DNA of 64,000 nt from Lepas anatifera (GCA_034440635.1 JAOTON010001032.1:248001-312000), one strand, 5' to 3'. Shown: positions 31,874 through 43,879, counted from the stretch's first letter. Notes: generated by a model not told the origin, from the letters alone. Made by a program: numbers and translations.

Positions 31874-32945
31874 GTAGTCTATTTTTAAATCATCCTTCGA
31901 TCAAGGTACCTAAAGTGAAAACCTGCTGCCTAAGACATGTAAAGACTTTTCACTTCACTGATAACCTTTTCCCTTCTGTGATAAATTATCATTTCATCAG
32001 CTCAATATAGGCAATATCATTCCCTGCTGCATGTTCAACAAATGCCAAAGCTTAAACAGTAAACAGGTCATAATTTGGCAGCAAATCCTTCAATTTGGCA
32101 GCTGTCGAATGACTCAGTCCAGTGTGGTTCGACTACCCATTACTGCGCTGTAATTTCTGCTATACCCGGTTATTTCTCCCGGTGGCAGTTAGCGCCTGGA
32201 TTTGATGTGGTTGGTCTGGAATGCGGGATGACAAGGCTGCAGCTCTGGAGTTGCAACTTTAAGCACTTAATTTATGGATGCATGACTCAGTTGGAGTGAT
32301 AAGCACACATTGTGATGTCCGGTGATTCTGAAAGCCACAACTTCGCTGGGTACGGTATTTGCTGCACGCGGGAATACTGCACGAATGGTAAAGTGATCTC
32401 AATCAGTTTTTGGCTTCAACCAAAGGTCAGAAGTTAGGGATCATGACCTGAGCTCGTGCTGCATTTGGATACAATGTTTGTCTTGTCTAGGGGTAGTAAG
32501 ACACTGTTCCTAATCAACAGTGTAATTTGACATTCCAACCTAAAGCGTCGAAGAAGATGGGCTCCCTGCAGTTCGTGTTTGCCCCCATTTTTTGGTAAAC
32601 AATTTCCTGATTTCAGTCACAATGGAAGAAAACCCGACATTTTTATAACCAGCCGCAGCAGAAGGCAACGAGGGGTCCACATTTGAACAGTTTTTGGTCC
32701 AAACGTGGAAAGCTTGTTGTCAGCATCAGACCGAAGTTTGGCACACTTTCTACCGGTGGCGACGCTTATGGATTCCACGATAGTTTTGGAAGCCATAATG
32801 ATTAAATTTTAACAATGAAAAAGCATCGCTTTATAAGCTCGTTCTGCTTTTATATTTTCACAAGGATGACATCTCCTGTAAGAAATGATCTCGTCACGAT
32901 TCTCCGTATTTTTATTGGTTGACGTCGTAAGACCAGTATCAACAT
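31874..32945. other. no feature seen
   Basis: No supported gene or repeat. Confidence 0.45.
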
Positions 32946-32949
32946 CAGC

Positions 32950-33195
32950 GTACACTGAACACAGTTCGTGACTGACAACGCACTGGGAAACCGTGACCCG
33001 CCGCCCCAGCTGAGTTTTTGCCGGCCGGCCGGGCAACCCAACACGACAACGGAAGCATTCCCAGCCGCTCTGCGCACGCGCCAACAGGCGATCACGCGCC
33101 GCTGAAAGTGAAACCAGACGGTCGGCACCGGCCGCGGGCGGGTGGAAAGGAGGCAGGACAGGGATCAGCTTCTCGAACTGTTGTGGACGGTGGCG
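32950..33195. promoter_or_regulatory. CpG-rich block with ISRE/IRF-like motif
   Basis: A dense CpG patch with GAAAGTGAAAC at 33104-33114, a strong match to the IRF-element form, and CCGGCCGGCCGG at about 33023. It could be a promoter. No start site or exon is visible. A MITE has landed directly downstream. Confidence 0.28.
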
Positions 33196-33203
33196 TGAAC
33201 AGC

Positions 33204-33393
33204 CATTGGCGGATCCAGGAGCAGCTTTTGGAGGAGGCCAAACCAATGTTTAAGGGGGCTAAATTGTGGAACAAATCGCAAGAACATTGGATGTAAAAAA
33301 CGGCTAAAATGCGGCCCCTTTGGGGACTCTCAAAAGATACTATTTTAGGCTTTGGAGGGGCCTTTGCCCCCCGCCCCCTTGGATCCACCAGCG
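33204..33393 (-). mobile_element. MITE family G, copy 3
   Basis: Starts CATTGGCGGATCCAGG, ends TTGGATCCACCAGCG, between TGAACAGC (33196-33203) and TGAGCAGC (33394-33401), 7 of 8. It aligns in reverse with 24087-24260. Confidence 0.82.
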
Positions 33394-33401
33394 TGAGCAG
33401 C

Positions 33402-35440
33402 CAACTGTCGGTAGCCAAAAATTATCGTTGTAGCGCTGATCGGATATATAAGCTAAACAAGGGCCTGTATTCAACGATGCGTCAGAATATGACACTGTAA
33501 GCCATCATTAGTGGATAAATCGTGCATGCACACTGCTCACACAAACATTAAGTCAATGTTCCCTGCTGGCAAAACCCTGCAGTCAAAACTTACCCGCCAA
33601 ATTCCTGAATGGAAAATTACGTTTTTGGTCTGAAGCCTAAAAACAGCCCGAAAGGCGAACAAAGCGACTCATTTCCATCGATTCGTTCACAGCTAAGTTA
33701 ACTTCTGTCAGCACCTTGTGTAATTGGCCAGATTTCAACAGGCCTGGCGGTGCTCCCTCGAACAATATGCGGTGCCGATTTCCGGGATGGCTGTCTATCA
33801 CGCTTGGGCAGCCAACCGTTGGGTTATCTCCCGTTGGAACGCGACATTCGTGGCTTGCCACCTCCACGTGGGCACTCCCTGCCCGCGGGCGATAAACGCC
33901 TGTCTAACTATGGAGGAGACGGCACCACACCCTCTTAGGCAAGGATGCCGGCCGGTCTGCCCAAACGCACGGTCGCCACTCGCTTTCACGCCTCTCCAAA
34001 CAAGAATGAGTTATTGTTTCCAGTACTGGGACGTTTGTAGCTGGCCTTCGCCGTTATCTCGCGAGGTCGGAATATATGCATGATACGGGCTCGGTACTCG
34101 CGTGGGTGCATTGCTCACTTGCGCATTGCCAGAGGCGAATCTACGGTGGTCACGAGATAGAGGCAGATGGCTGGCTGCAGGGGGTAAAGCTCTCGGGACA
34201 AAGGGGGGCAACAGTTTTGAGAACCGCTCTTATTTTCTTTTGAAGCTAATTTTCATGCATCTTCCAACGCTGCTCCATGATGGGGCTGCTTATTTTGTCA
34301 TTCAATTATCCAGTAGGCATAGTTCCCCTGAGTTTATTATGGGTTTGGGATTGGAGAAGTAAATAGTTAATTCTGTGCCACCGGCGCTGTGGCTCCACCC
34401 TAAAGAAGGGGAGGGGGTGACCCCCCAACCGACCCCCATTTGGTCTGCCCCTGCACAGCGCAATCAGAAACTGAGTTATGTATGGTGCCCAGTTGTTGTC
34501 TGGTAAAAAGTGGCCTTACTTGGACTGTGCTCCGATTGATTGATTGATCGATTTATGTCAGGTTTCTATAACATTAGATTAAGTTACTATCGCCTAGTTA
34601 ATTGATAACCAAAACAGTGATAATGGTTCGCCCTTGAGCTGTCCAGTGAACCAAGAAATTGTGACATGAAACAATTTTAATCTAGCTAGCTGTGCAGAAC
34701 TATTCCAACTCATAAGCAAACATACAATAAATTACTGAAAAATTTATTTCTAAATCATAAATGCTCTCGAATATTTGGGATTCGTGGGCTTAAAACATTC
34801 CTTAGACCTGGAAAACTTCTGTCTCTCTTTGGGCGTTGGTCTTTGGAAATAAAGCATGCCAAACCAGCACCGTGAAACAGTAAGTTAGATTTGTTTTTGT
34901 GACTAGTCGATCGCAATGAATGTCGGCGAGCGTCTCATTAACGAGAGTAAGCCACTCAAAACAAGTCAAGCAGGAAATGTGCCCAGCACCGATGCGAACG
35001 CGTGGCGTGCGTGCTTCTGGACGGTGTATCTGCAAACTGTTTCAACCGGTCTTATTATCTCTCCAAGGCCGGAAAACCCAAGGCTTCCTGTCACACAGAA
35101 TCAGGAACATTTGTACCAGCCGCTTTTTGCCCAACAAAAACAGATATGGTACGATTTCAGGCATTTGGTCGCTGTCTAGCCCACCTATGCTTTGTAATCA
35201 TGACAGTATATTGAGCACAAATAACATTTACCGTGATTATTTTGGAACGAAGGAAAGCAGGGAGAGATTAGAAGTGGGATGTAAATACCCTGAATACGGC
35301 AGCATGCATGTTAATATATACACGCTGCTGGTTCTCTCACAGCTTTTTTGCTAAACAACCAGGGTGATTTCGTTTCGAACGGAGAAGGACTATCAGAGAA
35401 AATATGAGATTTCGCCTGTGTTTGCAAAACTCAACTATAT
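33402..35440. other. no gene seen; (GATT)n at 34533-34553
   Basis: Several overlapping frames (33724-34083 plus, 33637-33989 minus, 34920-35354 plus) show no motif. A GC-rich part at 33750-34200 may hold decayed coding sequence, but I cannot support a model. Confidence 0.4.
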
Positions 35441-35454
35441 GATCTGTTAAAATA

Positions 35455-35642
35455 GAGGAAATAATAATTGCTGGGGCTCATCGACGCACCAACTGCCAGG
35501 GTCATATGGCGTCGCCAACTATTTCCCTGTTGGAAGGGTTCGTCGGGAGCCAGCTTGCTCCTTGTTCAGGGAAGCCGCCGGGCCTTGAACCCGGGTCGGC
35601 TGGGTGGAAGCCAGCTACGCTGACCACTCCACTACCGCGCCC
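35455..35642 (-). mobile_element. Gly-tRNA-headed SINE, type 1, intact duplication
   Basis: The minus strand reads a tRNA-like head GGGCGCGGTAGTGG, an anticodon arm GCTGGCTTCCACCCAGC whose loop CTTCCAC has anticodon TCC (glycine), B box GGGTTCAAGGCC, core CCTTCCAACAGG and TATGACCCTGGCAGTTGG, and tail GCAATTATTATT. It is flanked by CTGTTAAAATA at 35444-35454 and 35643-35653, an 11-base target duplication as made by LINE machinery. Confidence 0.92.
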
Positions 35643-35659
35643 CTGTTAAAATAAGGCAT

Positions 35660-36900
35660 CTCTAGGCCAATTATAGCTTAATTGGTTATTTAGTTACAAT
35701 ATACATAGTGAGGCTACTTAACAGTTTTGTCAGACTCTGCAGGAACAATTCCTGAGTCCACCCCCCTCAGCAGCCCATACAGGGGTGGAGTGGCAGCATC
35801 TTTCTGGGTCAGGAGGAGAGACAGGCCGGCCTGGCTTGAATTTAATGGACGCTTCGTTAACGTGCTAAGCTAGTTAGATGCAATCACAGCACTTTTTGTG
35901 AATGTAAAAATGACAGTGAGTGGGGTGACTGACCCCATCTTGTTGCTAAAAAATACAGTAGTTTCTACTTCGATAAATGAGCGCTTAGGTGAGTGAAAAC
36001 TACCCAGACAGGTTTCAGACGAGTGAAACGTTTCCCCCTCTGGAGATTATGTTTTGTTGTCAAGCGTAGCTTGTGATAGCCCCAATAACACGCGGCTTGT
36101 CAGAAAAAAGAAGGATAGAAACTTTAGTGGTACTAAACGTTTTTACGGGATGGAAATCAAGATACCCTATGATTATAACGGAGACAAGTTCACTCTTGCT
36201 CACTATAACTCAGCTTCATTGCTGACAAACTAAGTAATCGCTCCATCATCAGGGCAGGGTGGCAGAAAGAGGAGAGAACAGATTGAAAGGGCTGGAAGCT
36301 CCGTGAAGAGTTGTGAGATTGGAAGCCATCAACTCGTGTCGGCTGCATTTATGTCGATCGGAGCCGCTTTCTACCATTAAAGGGATCCGGGAAGCGATTG
36401 GTGTAAAATTGGTCATGGATGAGTGACTTCGAAAGCAAGAGTGCGATCCCACAGGAAACGCGGGGGTGTGCTTGGATCTGCCGCTGGTTTTCCTGTATCT
36501 TACAGGAAAGCTGGAAATTTGATGGGGCTTTCGGAGAGGAAACATCCTTACTTTGATTCATCCACTGCTACGTTATAACGGGATTTGAACGGAGTGGTGT
36601 GACAGCTCTCAGGATATCGTACATTCTAGTAGTCTTACTTTGGGGTAGTCAGCTTCCCGGAACGGCTAAATTGTGACTTTTTTATAAATTTTACTGTTAT
36701 ACAGGTATATGAACCGTATTACTTTTGCTGATTCACAATGCGTAAAATATGTGGTGTTACAGTGAAAATATTGCTGGAATGAACCTACTTGCTGGCTTAA
36801 ATATGTGAACGATACCTTCTTCTGAGTAAGGGTTTTTATCTGAGTAATACCTTAAACTTACGACCACACCAGTCCTTGCCAGTTGGCGGGAATTTTCTTG
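35660..36900. other. no gene seen
   Basis: Short frames only. Nothing supported. Confidence 0.45.
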
Positions 36901-36907
36901 TTTCTTA

Positions 36908-36955
36908 ACGACGCACCAACTACTAAGGTCATATGGTGTCAGTTGGCGACAGTTA
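36908..36955 (-). mobile_element. SINE type 1 core fragment
   Basis: CGACGCACCAACTACTAAGG, then a CATATGGTGTC block, is the reversed core and tail of the SINE. The head is absent. Confidence 0.6.
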
Positions 36956-37022
36956 ATTTTTCTGCATAAATAAAAACGTGCAAAAAACATTAATCATTAG
37001 CCGCCGGAAAGCCTACTGCCAA

Positions 37023-37214
37023 GGGGGCGCGGTAGTGGAGGGGTCAGCGCAGCTGGCTTCCACGCAGCCGACCTGGTTTCAAGGCCCGGTGGCCTCCCTG
37101 AACATTCAACAAGGAGCAAGCTGGCTCCCGAGAAACCCTTCCAACAGGGAAAGAGTTGGTGACACCATATGACCCTGGCAGTTGGTGCGTCAATAAGCCT
37201 AAAAAGTTATTATA
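37023..37214 (+). mobile_element. Gly-tRNA-headed SINE, type 1, intact duplication
   Basis: Head GGGGGCGCGGTAGTGG, arm GCTGGCTTCCACGCAGCC (anticodon TCC), B box GGTTTCAAGGCCC, core CCTTCCAACAGGG and TATGACCCTGGCAGTTGG, tail GTTATTATA. Target duplication CCTACTGCCAA at 37012-37022 and 37215-37225. Confidence 0.93.
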
Positions 37215-37930
37215 CCTACTGCCAAACTCAAACTTCATGACCGAGAACGCCTTTAAAATCCCACAGGCGCAGACATTTTGCAAACATTGTCGTCAGTCTT
37301 TGGCGTTTCTCCGCTCTGTGTCTTTGTAGCCACGCTCCAGCTCCTGAACACGTCATCGCGCTCTAAAAACCCGAATCAACAGCTGGCACTGCACCTTGCT
37401 AATGGTGGTAATGACAACACATCAGCTCAATAGGGTCATGTCCGAGAACAAATTACGCCCTCATCGGCCTTGGGCCAGACTGAAGAGAGGTGAAATACAC
37501 CGAGACCGTGTTGCATTACGAAACTGCATAGCCTGCGCTGCATGCCGTGCCTTGCTGGTTTCATCGTTTCAAAGCGGACTAGCGTATCGTATAGTCAGAG
37601 GATGTTTTCATGCGGAATGGAGTGTTTGTGTCGATGACCTCTAATTTTACCTCTGAGCGTGCCGGCCGCGTGGACGTCGGCACATGTGCTGGCATGGTTA
37701 TTATGCAGCCATTACCGGCTAAACAGGAACAGGCAGATATATCTGTCCCAGATCTGGCAGCAGAGGAATATACCCATAAACTCTAGATCTGGCTACAGCT
37801 GGAACAGATCCACGATCTGGCAATAAAGGAAACATATCTGCAACCGGGCGTTGCAAAATGATCAGGGATCTGCTTCGTTTGTTGTCATATAACGCGCCCT
37901 GGGTTTTGATATGGCTTCATTAGGTTTTAG

Positions 37931-38105
37931 GGGATGCGATAGCGCAGTGGTAGCGCGTTGAGCTTCCACGCCGCTGACCCGGGTTCAAATCCCAGGCGGG
38001 GATACTGAATGACTTCTTCCTGGTCTTCGATATACTTTTCTGACAGAGTGAGAGTTAGCGATGTCGTATGACCTCAGCAGTCGGTACGATGTAAAGCCCC
38101 AAGGC
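37931..38105 (+). mobile_element. tRNA-headed SINE, type 1 variant
   Basis: Head GGGATGCGATAGCGCAGTGG, arm region GAGCTTCCACGCCGCTGACC, B box GGGTTCAAATCCC, weaker core (GTCGTATGACCTCAGCAGT), tail TGTAAAGCCCCAAGGC. It pairs with 23392-23570 as a subfamily. Confidence 0.78.
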
Positions 38106-38305
38106 GTGCGTCTATCAGCTTTTAAAATCTCCAACGAAACATATACAACAAAAAATGGATTACCTGACCCATCCTGTTACCAGGCATGACTTGAATCTGT
38201 CGTTAAATTGAGGCTGTTTCTAACGTTGTCAGTGCCTTCAGACCCAGGCATGACTGAGGATTTAAATGCTGCGAGGTTTGATCCGCACCGGGGGTCGCTC
38301 AGGAT

Positions 38306-38358
38306 GGGCTTGGCTTGGGCTGGGACTTGGGCTTGGGCTTGGACAGGTTGGGCTTGGC
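38306..38358 (+). repeat. TTGGGC-type G-run repeat
   Basis: GGGCTTGGCTTGGGCTGGGA and related units give at least five GGG runs with 1-7-base spacers, enough for an intramolecular G-quadruplex. It is a simple repeat by composition. Confidence 0.75.
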
Positions 38359-38947
38359 AGTGGGTCATAGAGGCTGCCGAGGGAACATGTTGCTTTCGCC
38401 CAAGCTGATGTTCCCGACGATCAAACTTCAACAACAACCGGTGCGATACCTTGTGGATTGCGGTCTTCATTTTAGAATGAAATATTGACTTAAGCTATGA
38501 AGCAATTCGGATATTCGTATGAACGTCCAGGAAATTGCTGGAGGGGAGGGGGAAAGGTGTGTGTTGAAGTATTTTCTTTCCTGTCACTGTCGTAAGGATC
38601 CATGGTTAAAATATCAAAATACGGGAGCAGGGCCATGGCCCACTGCCCCTTCCCTTCCTGTTCCTACGCCTATTAATTCGGGACATGAACTTTAGATCCC
38701 AGTGGCCTGTTTTCCCTTTAAAATTTGTATATTGTTTTAGCGTTTTTGTTTGTTTTTCCAAAGCAGCAATAGTCCACTCACTATCGCGCATTTCCCTCCT
38801 GAAGTTATTTTGAGCCTTCTTTTAAACCAGATAATTCCGTGGTTTATTTAGCCAGCCGTGTAAACAAGGTTGGGTCCATCCTCCTTCAGGTCTGCTTTTC
38901 AGGTGACCCCTAAACTAGAATGCAGTTCCAACGCCCCTGACACTACA

Positions 38948-39010
38948 TCAGATTACATATTATTCAGGAGGCTCACAGGGCCTTGAATCCGGGTCAGTAG
39001 CGTAGAAAGT
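38948..39010 (-). mobile_element. SINE type 1 fragment, decayed
   Basis: TTATTCAGGAGGCTC and CCTTGAATCCGGGTC are the reversed B-box region of the SINE. Confidence 0.4.
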
Positions 39011-39091
39011 TACCGTGGAAGCCACAGTATTAGCCCGTATCCGTGATTAGCTTATTGTTTCGTTTATTGATTTTGTTTTAGTTTGATTGAT

Positions 39092-39145
39092 TATTGGGGC
39101 TTAAGGGCGCAGCAACCTTGGTGGTTATATAGCGCCCAGATTTTG
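39092..39145. repeat. short interspersed fragment shared with 591-645
   Basis: ATTGGGGCTTAAGGGCGCAG, then CAACCTTGGTGGTTATATAGCG. The same order occurs at 591-645. The parent element is not identified. Confidence 0.45.
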
Positions 39146-39486
39146 TTTAGTTTATGGCGTGTTGATGAGCTATATACACGGGCCATAAGACACATCGTTC
39201 GAGAATTGCAACCGAAATGGCTATCCTATTTTCTTTTTAGTAAGTAGTTGTAAGTTTGTATATACAACTTTGGAATGCTGGAGTCTACGTTGGCTTTCAG
39301 TCTTGTTGATATGCGTTTCGGGTTTCTTAAAGCAAAAACAGAGTGAAACCAACTCAGCATAATTGTGCCCACTGCATTAAAACAGCTGAAAAGAAGAATA
39401 GATATTTAAAACAGTGGTAATACGAAACATTCCTCTCCCAATTACTGGTCATGCTACATGCGCCGGTAGGTGGATCCGACGTTGCC

Positions 39487-39558
39487 ATGGAAACGTCGGC
39501 CACCGGTCTTCCGTCTGTCATGCGGTCCACCGAGCCTTCGATCACGTGCGCGGCAGAA
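39487..39558 (+). CDS. candidate first exon overlapping an X-box-like motif
   Basis: The ATG at 39487 sits inside GTTGCCATGGAAAC (39481-39494), an RFX-type X-box. The frame of 24 codons has strongly G/C-biased third positions and ends at a donor-like GCAGAA|GTAAGG (39559-39564). CACGTG lies within it at 39543-39548. The motif, start codon, codon bias and donor agree, but the downstream exon is not found and no family is recognised. Confidence 0.25.
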
Positions 39559-39702
39559 GTAAGGCATCAGATAGGTGGGCCCTGTCCTGGCCAGGATGGT
39601 AATCATTATGGACTGGTTTTCACACCCAGGGCCGTACAACGCCACATCCTTGTGGCGGCTTACATAATGGAATCACACTTTCTCTCAGGTTGTGCACGCT
39701 AA

Positions 39703-40550
39703 TCGCGGACGCTAGATGAATAAAACCGCGCGATATTATTGATTATGAGAGGAGGCGAGTAACATTTTGCCTGCCAACGGTAGATGAGTGTTTAAATCTG
39801 GGAAGTTGCAGCCGAAGCCTTATGATGAGAATCCCAGCGGCAGTCCTTCTATTCCGGCGTTCTCTGTGCTGGTTATGTTGTCTGTGAGATTTTCAATGTG
39901 GTGCGTGATGAATCTATGGCGTTATCAACTCGCGTGCTGCTGGTGATCCGATTACACCTGATGCGAGAAACCTTCCTGGATGTAATACAGGTTTCTGGTG
40001 TGGAAATCCAACACACTTGCCAGTGCATCGCCTTATCCCCACAATGCTCGATTGCTCACTCGTGGAAACAACTATTAGTTCACTCGGCGTCATAGCAAGT
40101 CATCGTATGAGACTCACCCCTAAGACCTTTTGTCATTGACTTTTGTCCACACACCGATGCCTTGCGCCTTCGGCACTTCAAAGCGGCTAAAGTAAGCAGC
40201 GTCGCAACATCAGCCGTCTTGAAGCACCACGGCTGAGAGCGATCGTGCTGGTCGAGCCCCCGGAGGCCCGGATCGGTCACTCCGGCACACAGAGGTGTCG
40301 GCAATCGACCCTTTCAAGTAGCCAGCAGCCGCTTTCACGGCCCAAGGTGAAAAGGTGCCAGCTTCCACCCACGCGAGCACTCGGCGTTTCGAAGCCGAGT
40401 GAGATACGCTCGCAGGAATTGGATGCAGGATGTAACTTCGACCCATTGACGCTGTGAAGTTTATCGGGAGGTTTCAATAGCGGGTTATCAGTGTAAGTTT
40501 TTTTGCATCCTTATGGCATCTTACATGTGCTTTAGAGGCTAGATATGGTC
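39703..40550. other. no gene seen; GC-rich part at 40180-40440
   Basis: The GC-rich part has open frames on both strands and an 8-bp hairpin CACTCGGC...GCCGAGTG at 40378-40401. I cannot support a product. Confidence 0.35.
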
Positions 40551-40560
40551 GCACCTCGTC

Positions 40561-40754
40561 CACTGGCGGACCCAAGGGGAGACAAAGGGGCCGTGGCCCC
40601 CTCCAAAGCTAAAAATTGCATGTTTTAGCTCCCGCTCAAAAGGATAAAATTTTAGACGCTTTTATTAAATTCTATGTTTTTCGTTTTTTCCCACTTTAGG
40701 CTCCCCCAAACGTTGGTTTGGACCCCTCAAAAGTTGCTCCTGCATCCGCCAATG
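40561..40754 (+). mobile_element. MITE family G, copy 2
   Basis: Starts CACTGGCGGACCCAAGG, ends TGCATCCGCCAATG, flanks ACCTCGTC and GCCTCGGC (6 of 8). It aligns with 24087-24260, but with more mutations. Confidence 0.75.
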
Positions 40755-40762
40755 GCCTCGGC

Positions 40763-43075
40763 CTATAGCCTGACGCCGTAAGCAAGTTTGAATTCCAATG
40801 AGGTCCACGGTAGCAGCTACCAGAAGTGAAGGGGAGGGCGGAGAGGGTTGTTGACGCTATCAACAGTTCGATTCGACAGGGGAAAGTAATTCTGGCGATA
40901 TATGGAAGGGTTATTGAGTACACACCCATTAAGATGCTGCCAATCTGCTTGTGATAGCAAAGGTGACAAGTTTCACAATTCGGAAGTATAGATAATCTAT
41001 AAAGCCTGAGGCTATTGGCTCAGTTGCCTATGGTTACTGGCCAGTTGCGGGCCAAAAATGCAGCATGGGAGAAGGGTATGGGTTAGGAACAACTAAAATA
41101 AATACGAAAAAAATTGAAAAACCAAGCACGAGTAAGACAATATAAGCAAATCATCTATAAAGGCAGGGAGGAAACCAAAATATGCAGGCTAATCTTTCCC
41201 GAAGTTGTTCGTTCGGTCCATCGTTGCATTTTGTGTGCTATATGGCAATTAGGATTTGCTCAATAAAGAATTCAGAAAAAGACTTAAACAAGGGGGGAGG
41301 GTAGACCACACCTCTCGCCTATGTGTTTAAATGTCAGGACTAAAATTTAAGATGCTAAGGAGGGCTAAGGATAAAACGTGGCAGGAGAAAAATGAAATAT
41401 TGAGCGAACGTGACCATGTCACACCAAATCGATATCCGAAGACAGTTTTGCTCCTGTGTGCGATATCCAGACAGATTTGGCACCATCAGGCGTCGAAGAG
41501 ACCGTTAGCTTCCAATGCCGTTACCGTAGCGGGCCGTTTGAGAAGGGCGGGGCCCCGGTCTCAATCGTTACCGAACTAACGTGTCCGGGCCAAACAGCAT
41601 AATTCGGAGGTGGAGGGTGAGCGGGTGTAATTTGGACGCCGTGGCAGTCACGCGTGCGGTCGCTAGGGAACGCCAGATCTGGCAGCCGTCACGGTGTGCG
41701 TGATGAAGTTTTTTTGGAATTCCTGCTCTGACCGTGCGCGTATGCTCCCGGCTAGATAGAACTTGGGTGATGCCCACATGGTGATAGTGCTATATCAGAG
41801 ATATGGTTCATAATGTTTGTGTGGTGACATTGATGTGACGAGGCCGACAAATTCGCTGTGTTGTCTGCGAAAGCATTCACGGTATCAATGGATAGCAGTT
41901 AAAACAGTGCATTAAAGCATTAAAGCTTATTCATAGCATTTCCATCCGGTAAGCATACCTTTGGAACGCCACAAATGCCAACCTCAGCAGCATCAGGAAA
42001 GTGGTAGACGCCAGAGACCCCACAGCATGTCACCGTTCTTTGTGACGTCGATTTCCAGTACCCCTTGTTACCAGGGCACTTCCTCCCCGCACAATCCATC
42101 GCTTCCGGCGTCGGCACCTCCCCCTGTCTGTCCCCTCACCCTCCCCCGGCCCACACCTGGCTCAGGTAGGGGGAGGGGAGGAAGTCAGGGTAGATTCAAA
42201 CATTTGAACTGTTGAAGGCGGTTGCTTGACTGGGGGCAGGCGGACTAGCTGATGACTCAATGTGAAAGAGGGAGTCGAGGAAAGCAAGCTCCAGGTCCAT
42301 GACTGAATGGTGCGTGGGTGCTTCAGGTAGTTTCCTTGGGAGTTAGTCGGCCTACCCACTCTAACCGGCAGTTGGCTGGGAGCCAAAAGTGCCATAACTG
42401 ACTTGAAGGCCTAAAAGTGTTTTTTTCCAAGTTTATATCTTACCATCCTTGTTATGGAACACATCTACAAACGCGTTAAGTGAACTGTGCAGCAGTAGTG
42501 TAGAAGTGACTCTAGGTTGTTTTCAATGTACCACTTGCTTGGCCTCGCGCACAATATAACTGACCCCTGATTGCCGCCAATAAGGTTACCATATTCTTCA
42601 AGTTTAAACCTCTAGACACACAAATCCCTTCAGTGACACTGCGGCGTCTGGCAGTGATCTGCAACTCATTCAGCGTGATTATAGAACCCGACCTTTCCCG
42701 TCTTTCAGCCGTTCTCTGCTTTTCAACTCTGCATCGCCGCAGCCAACAGCGAGTCGCTAAGCATCTTTTTCTTTATTGACGAAATAACCTCCTCACTTGA
42801 CTCATGAAAATGTGTCCAGCCGGGAGTTTCTCACCTGAGCAATTGAGGCTCCCACCAGCTTCGCTCCATCCTCGCTAATTAGTTGGGTTTATGTGACAAT
42901 ATAGCCCACATACTACTCACCCTGTCTGCTTTTCTCGCTGGCGATGAGTGATGTTGGGCTTTCTCCCAGGCGTTGGTGATGTTGAGGAATAGTGTCGACA
43001 GCAGGAATTGGCAACCAATCCTTCGGCAGCACGGTAGCTTGTTTTCCATCATCAGGCATGTTGGATGTACTGGCC
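40763..43075. other. no gene seen
   Basis: Contains a GC-rich inverted region (CCTCACCCTCCCCC ... GGGGGAGGGGAGG, about 42136-42182) and a stretch near 41290-41335 resembling the inside of family C. No gene supported. Confidence 0.4.
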
Positions 43076-43079
43076 AAGA

Positions 43080-43246
43080 CAGTGGCGGATCTAGAACTTC
43101 ATTTCAAGGGAGGGCTAGGGGCTCGAGCCTCTCCTGCCATTGCCTCAGAACAGCCTCCGGCTATGTGTTAACTATTGGCACCGACATTTCAGTGGGGGAG
43201 AGGGGGGCGCTTGAGCCCCATCGCGACCCCCTTATATCCGTCACTG
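43080..43246 (+). mobile_element. MITE family C, copy 4
   Basis: CAGTGGCGGATCTAG ... TATCCGTCACTG. Inside: GGGGCTCGAGCC, CCTCAGAACAGCC, TATGTGTTAACTATTGG and GCTTGAGCCCC. The flanking octamers match at only 5 of 8. Confidence 0.75.
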
Positions 43247-43704
43247 GGTCAGGGGATGACTCTCATATGTTTAGTAAAAAATGCTGTTATCCAAAGATTG
43301 TGATACTGAAAGTGGTTGATAATGAAGCTTGGTGTCGTGTATAGTCAAGAGAGCTAGCTTCCTGTTTCTTGAAAACTTGCAGATGTTGAATTTCGTCTTG
43401 TGATCAGTTGTAAATGGTACACCAATTTTGTCCAGTACACTGTGTAACTTATTTCGTCTATTCAATAATTATATGGACTTTATCAATGCAACGGCTCAAC
43501 TGTAGGAAAATTGTTTTCGGAATACATTTTTGTGGGTTACCATGGCTGACCTACCCAGGGCAGTACCTACAACAATGCAAAACGTCCTTTGACGTTTTAT
43601 TCAAATCATGATGATAGGTCGGAATATTTTTACAATTGTATCAATCAGTAGTTGTGAAAGTTGGACTCTTTATCCTTGATTGTACAAAATACTGTGATAA
43701 TAAT

Positions 43705-43877
43705 TGTTAGGGTTTAAATGCACCATTTGCCAATGTTATACGGCGTCGCCAACTCTCACCCTGTTGGGAGGGATTTGGGAGATCAGATTGACTTATTCAG
43801 AGGCTCCGCCGGGACTCGAACCCGGGACCGTTGGCTTAGTAGACAGAGGCGTGCTATCCACTAAGCCACCCATCCCC
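43705..43877 (-). mobile_element. tRNA-headed SINE, type 1 variant
   Basis: On the minus strand: head GGGGATGGGTGGCTTAGTGG, B box GGGTTCGAGTCCC, core TCCCAACAGGGTGAGAG, tail AACCCTAACAATTATTATC. Flanks ACAAAATACTGTGAT and ACAATATTGTGCAT are probably a worn duplication. Confidence 0.82.
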
Positions 43878-43879
43878 CA

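Noticed and set aside
34380..34470. A MITE with GCGCTGTG / CACAGCGC flanks
   Set aside because: The flanks are inverted, not direct, copies, so they are not a target duplication, and the ends do not match.
43793..43877. A minus-strand tRNA gene (GGGTTCGAGTCCC B box present)
   Set aside because: It is the head of a SINE: the sequence continues into the shared SINE core and tail, and the cloverleaf is imperfect.
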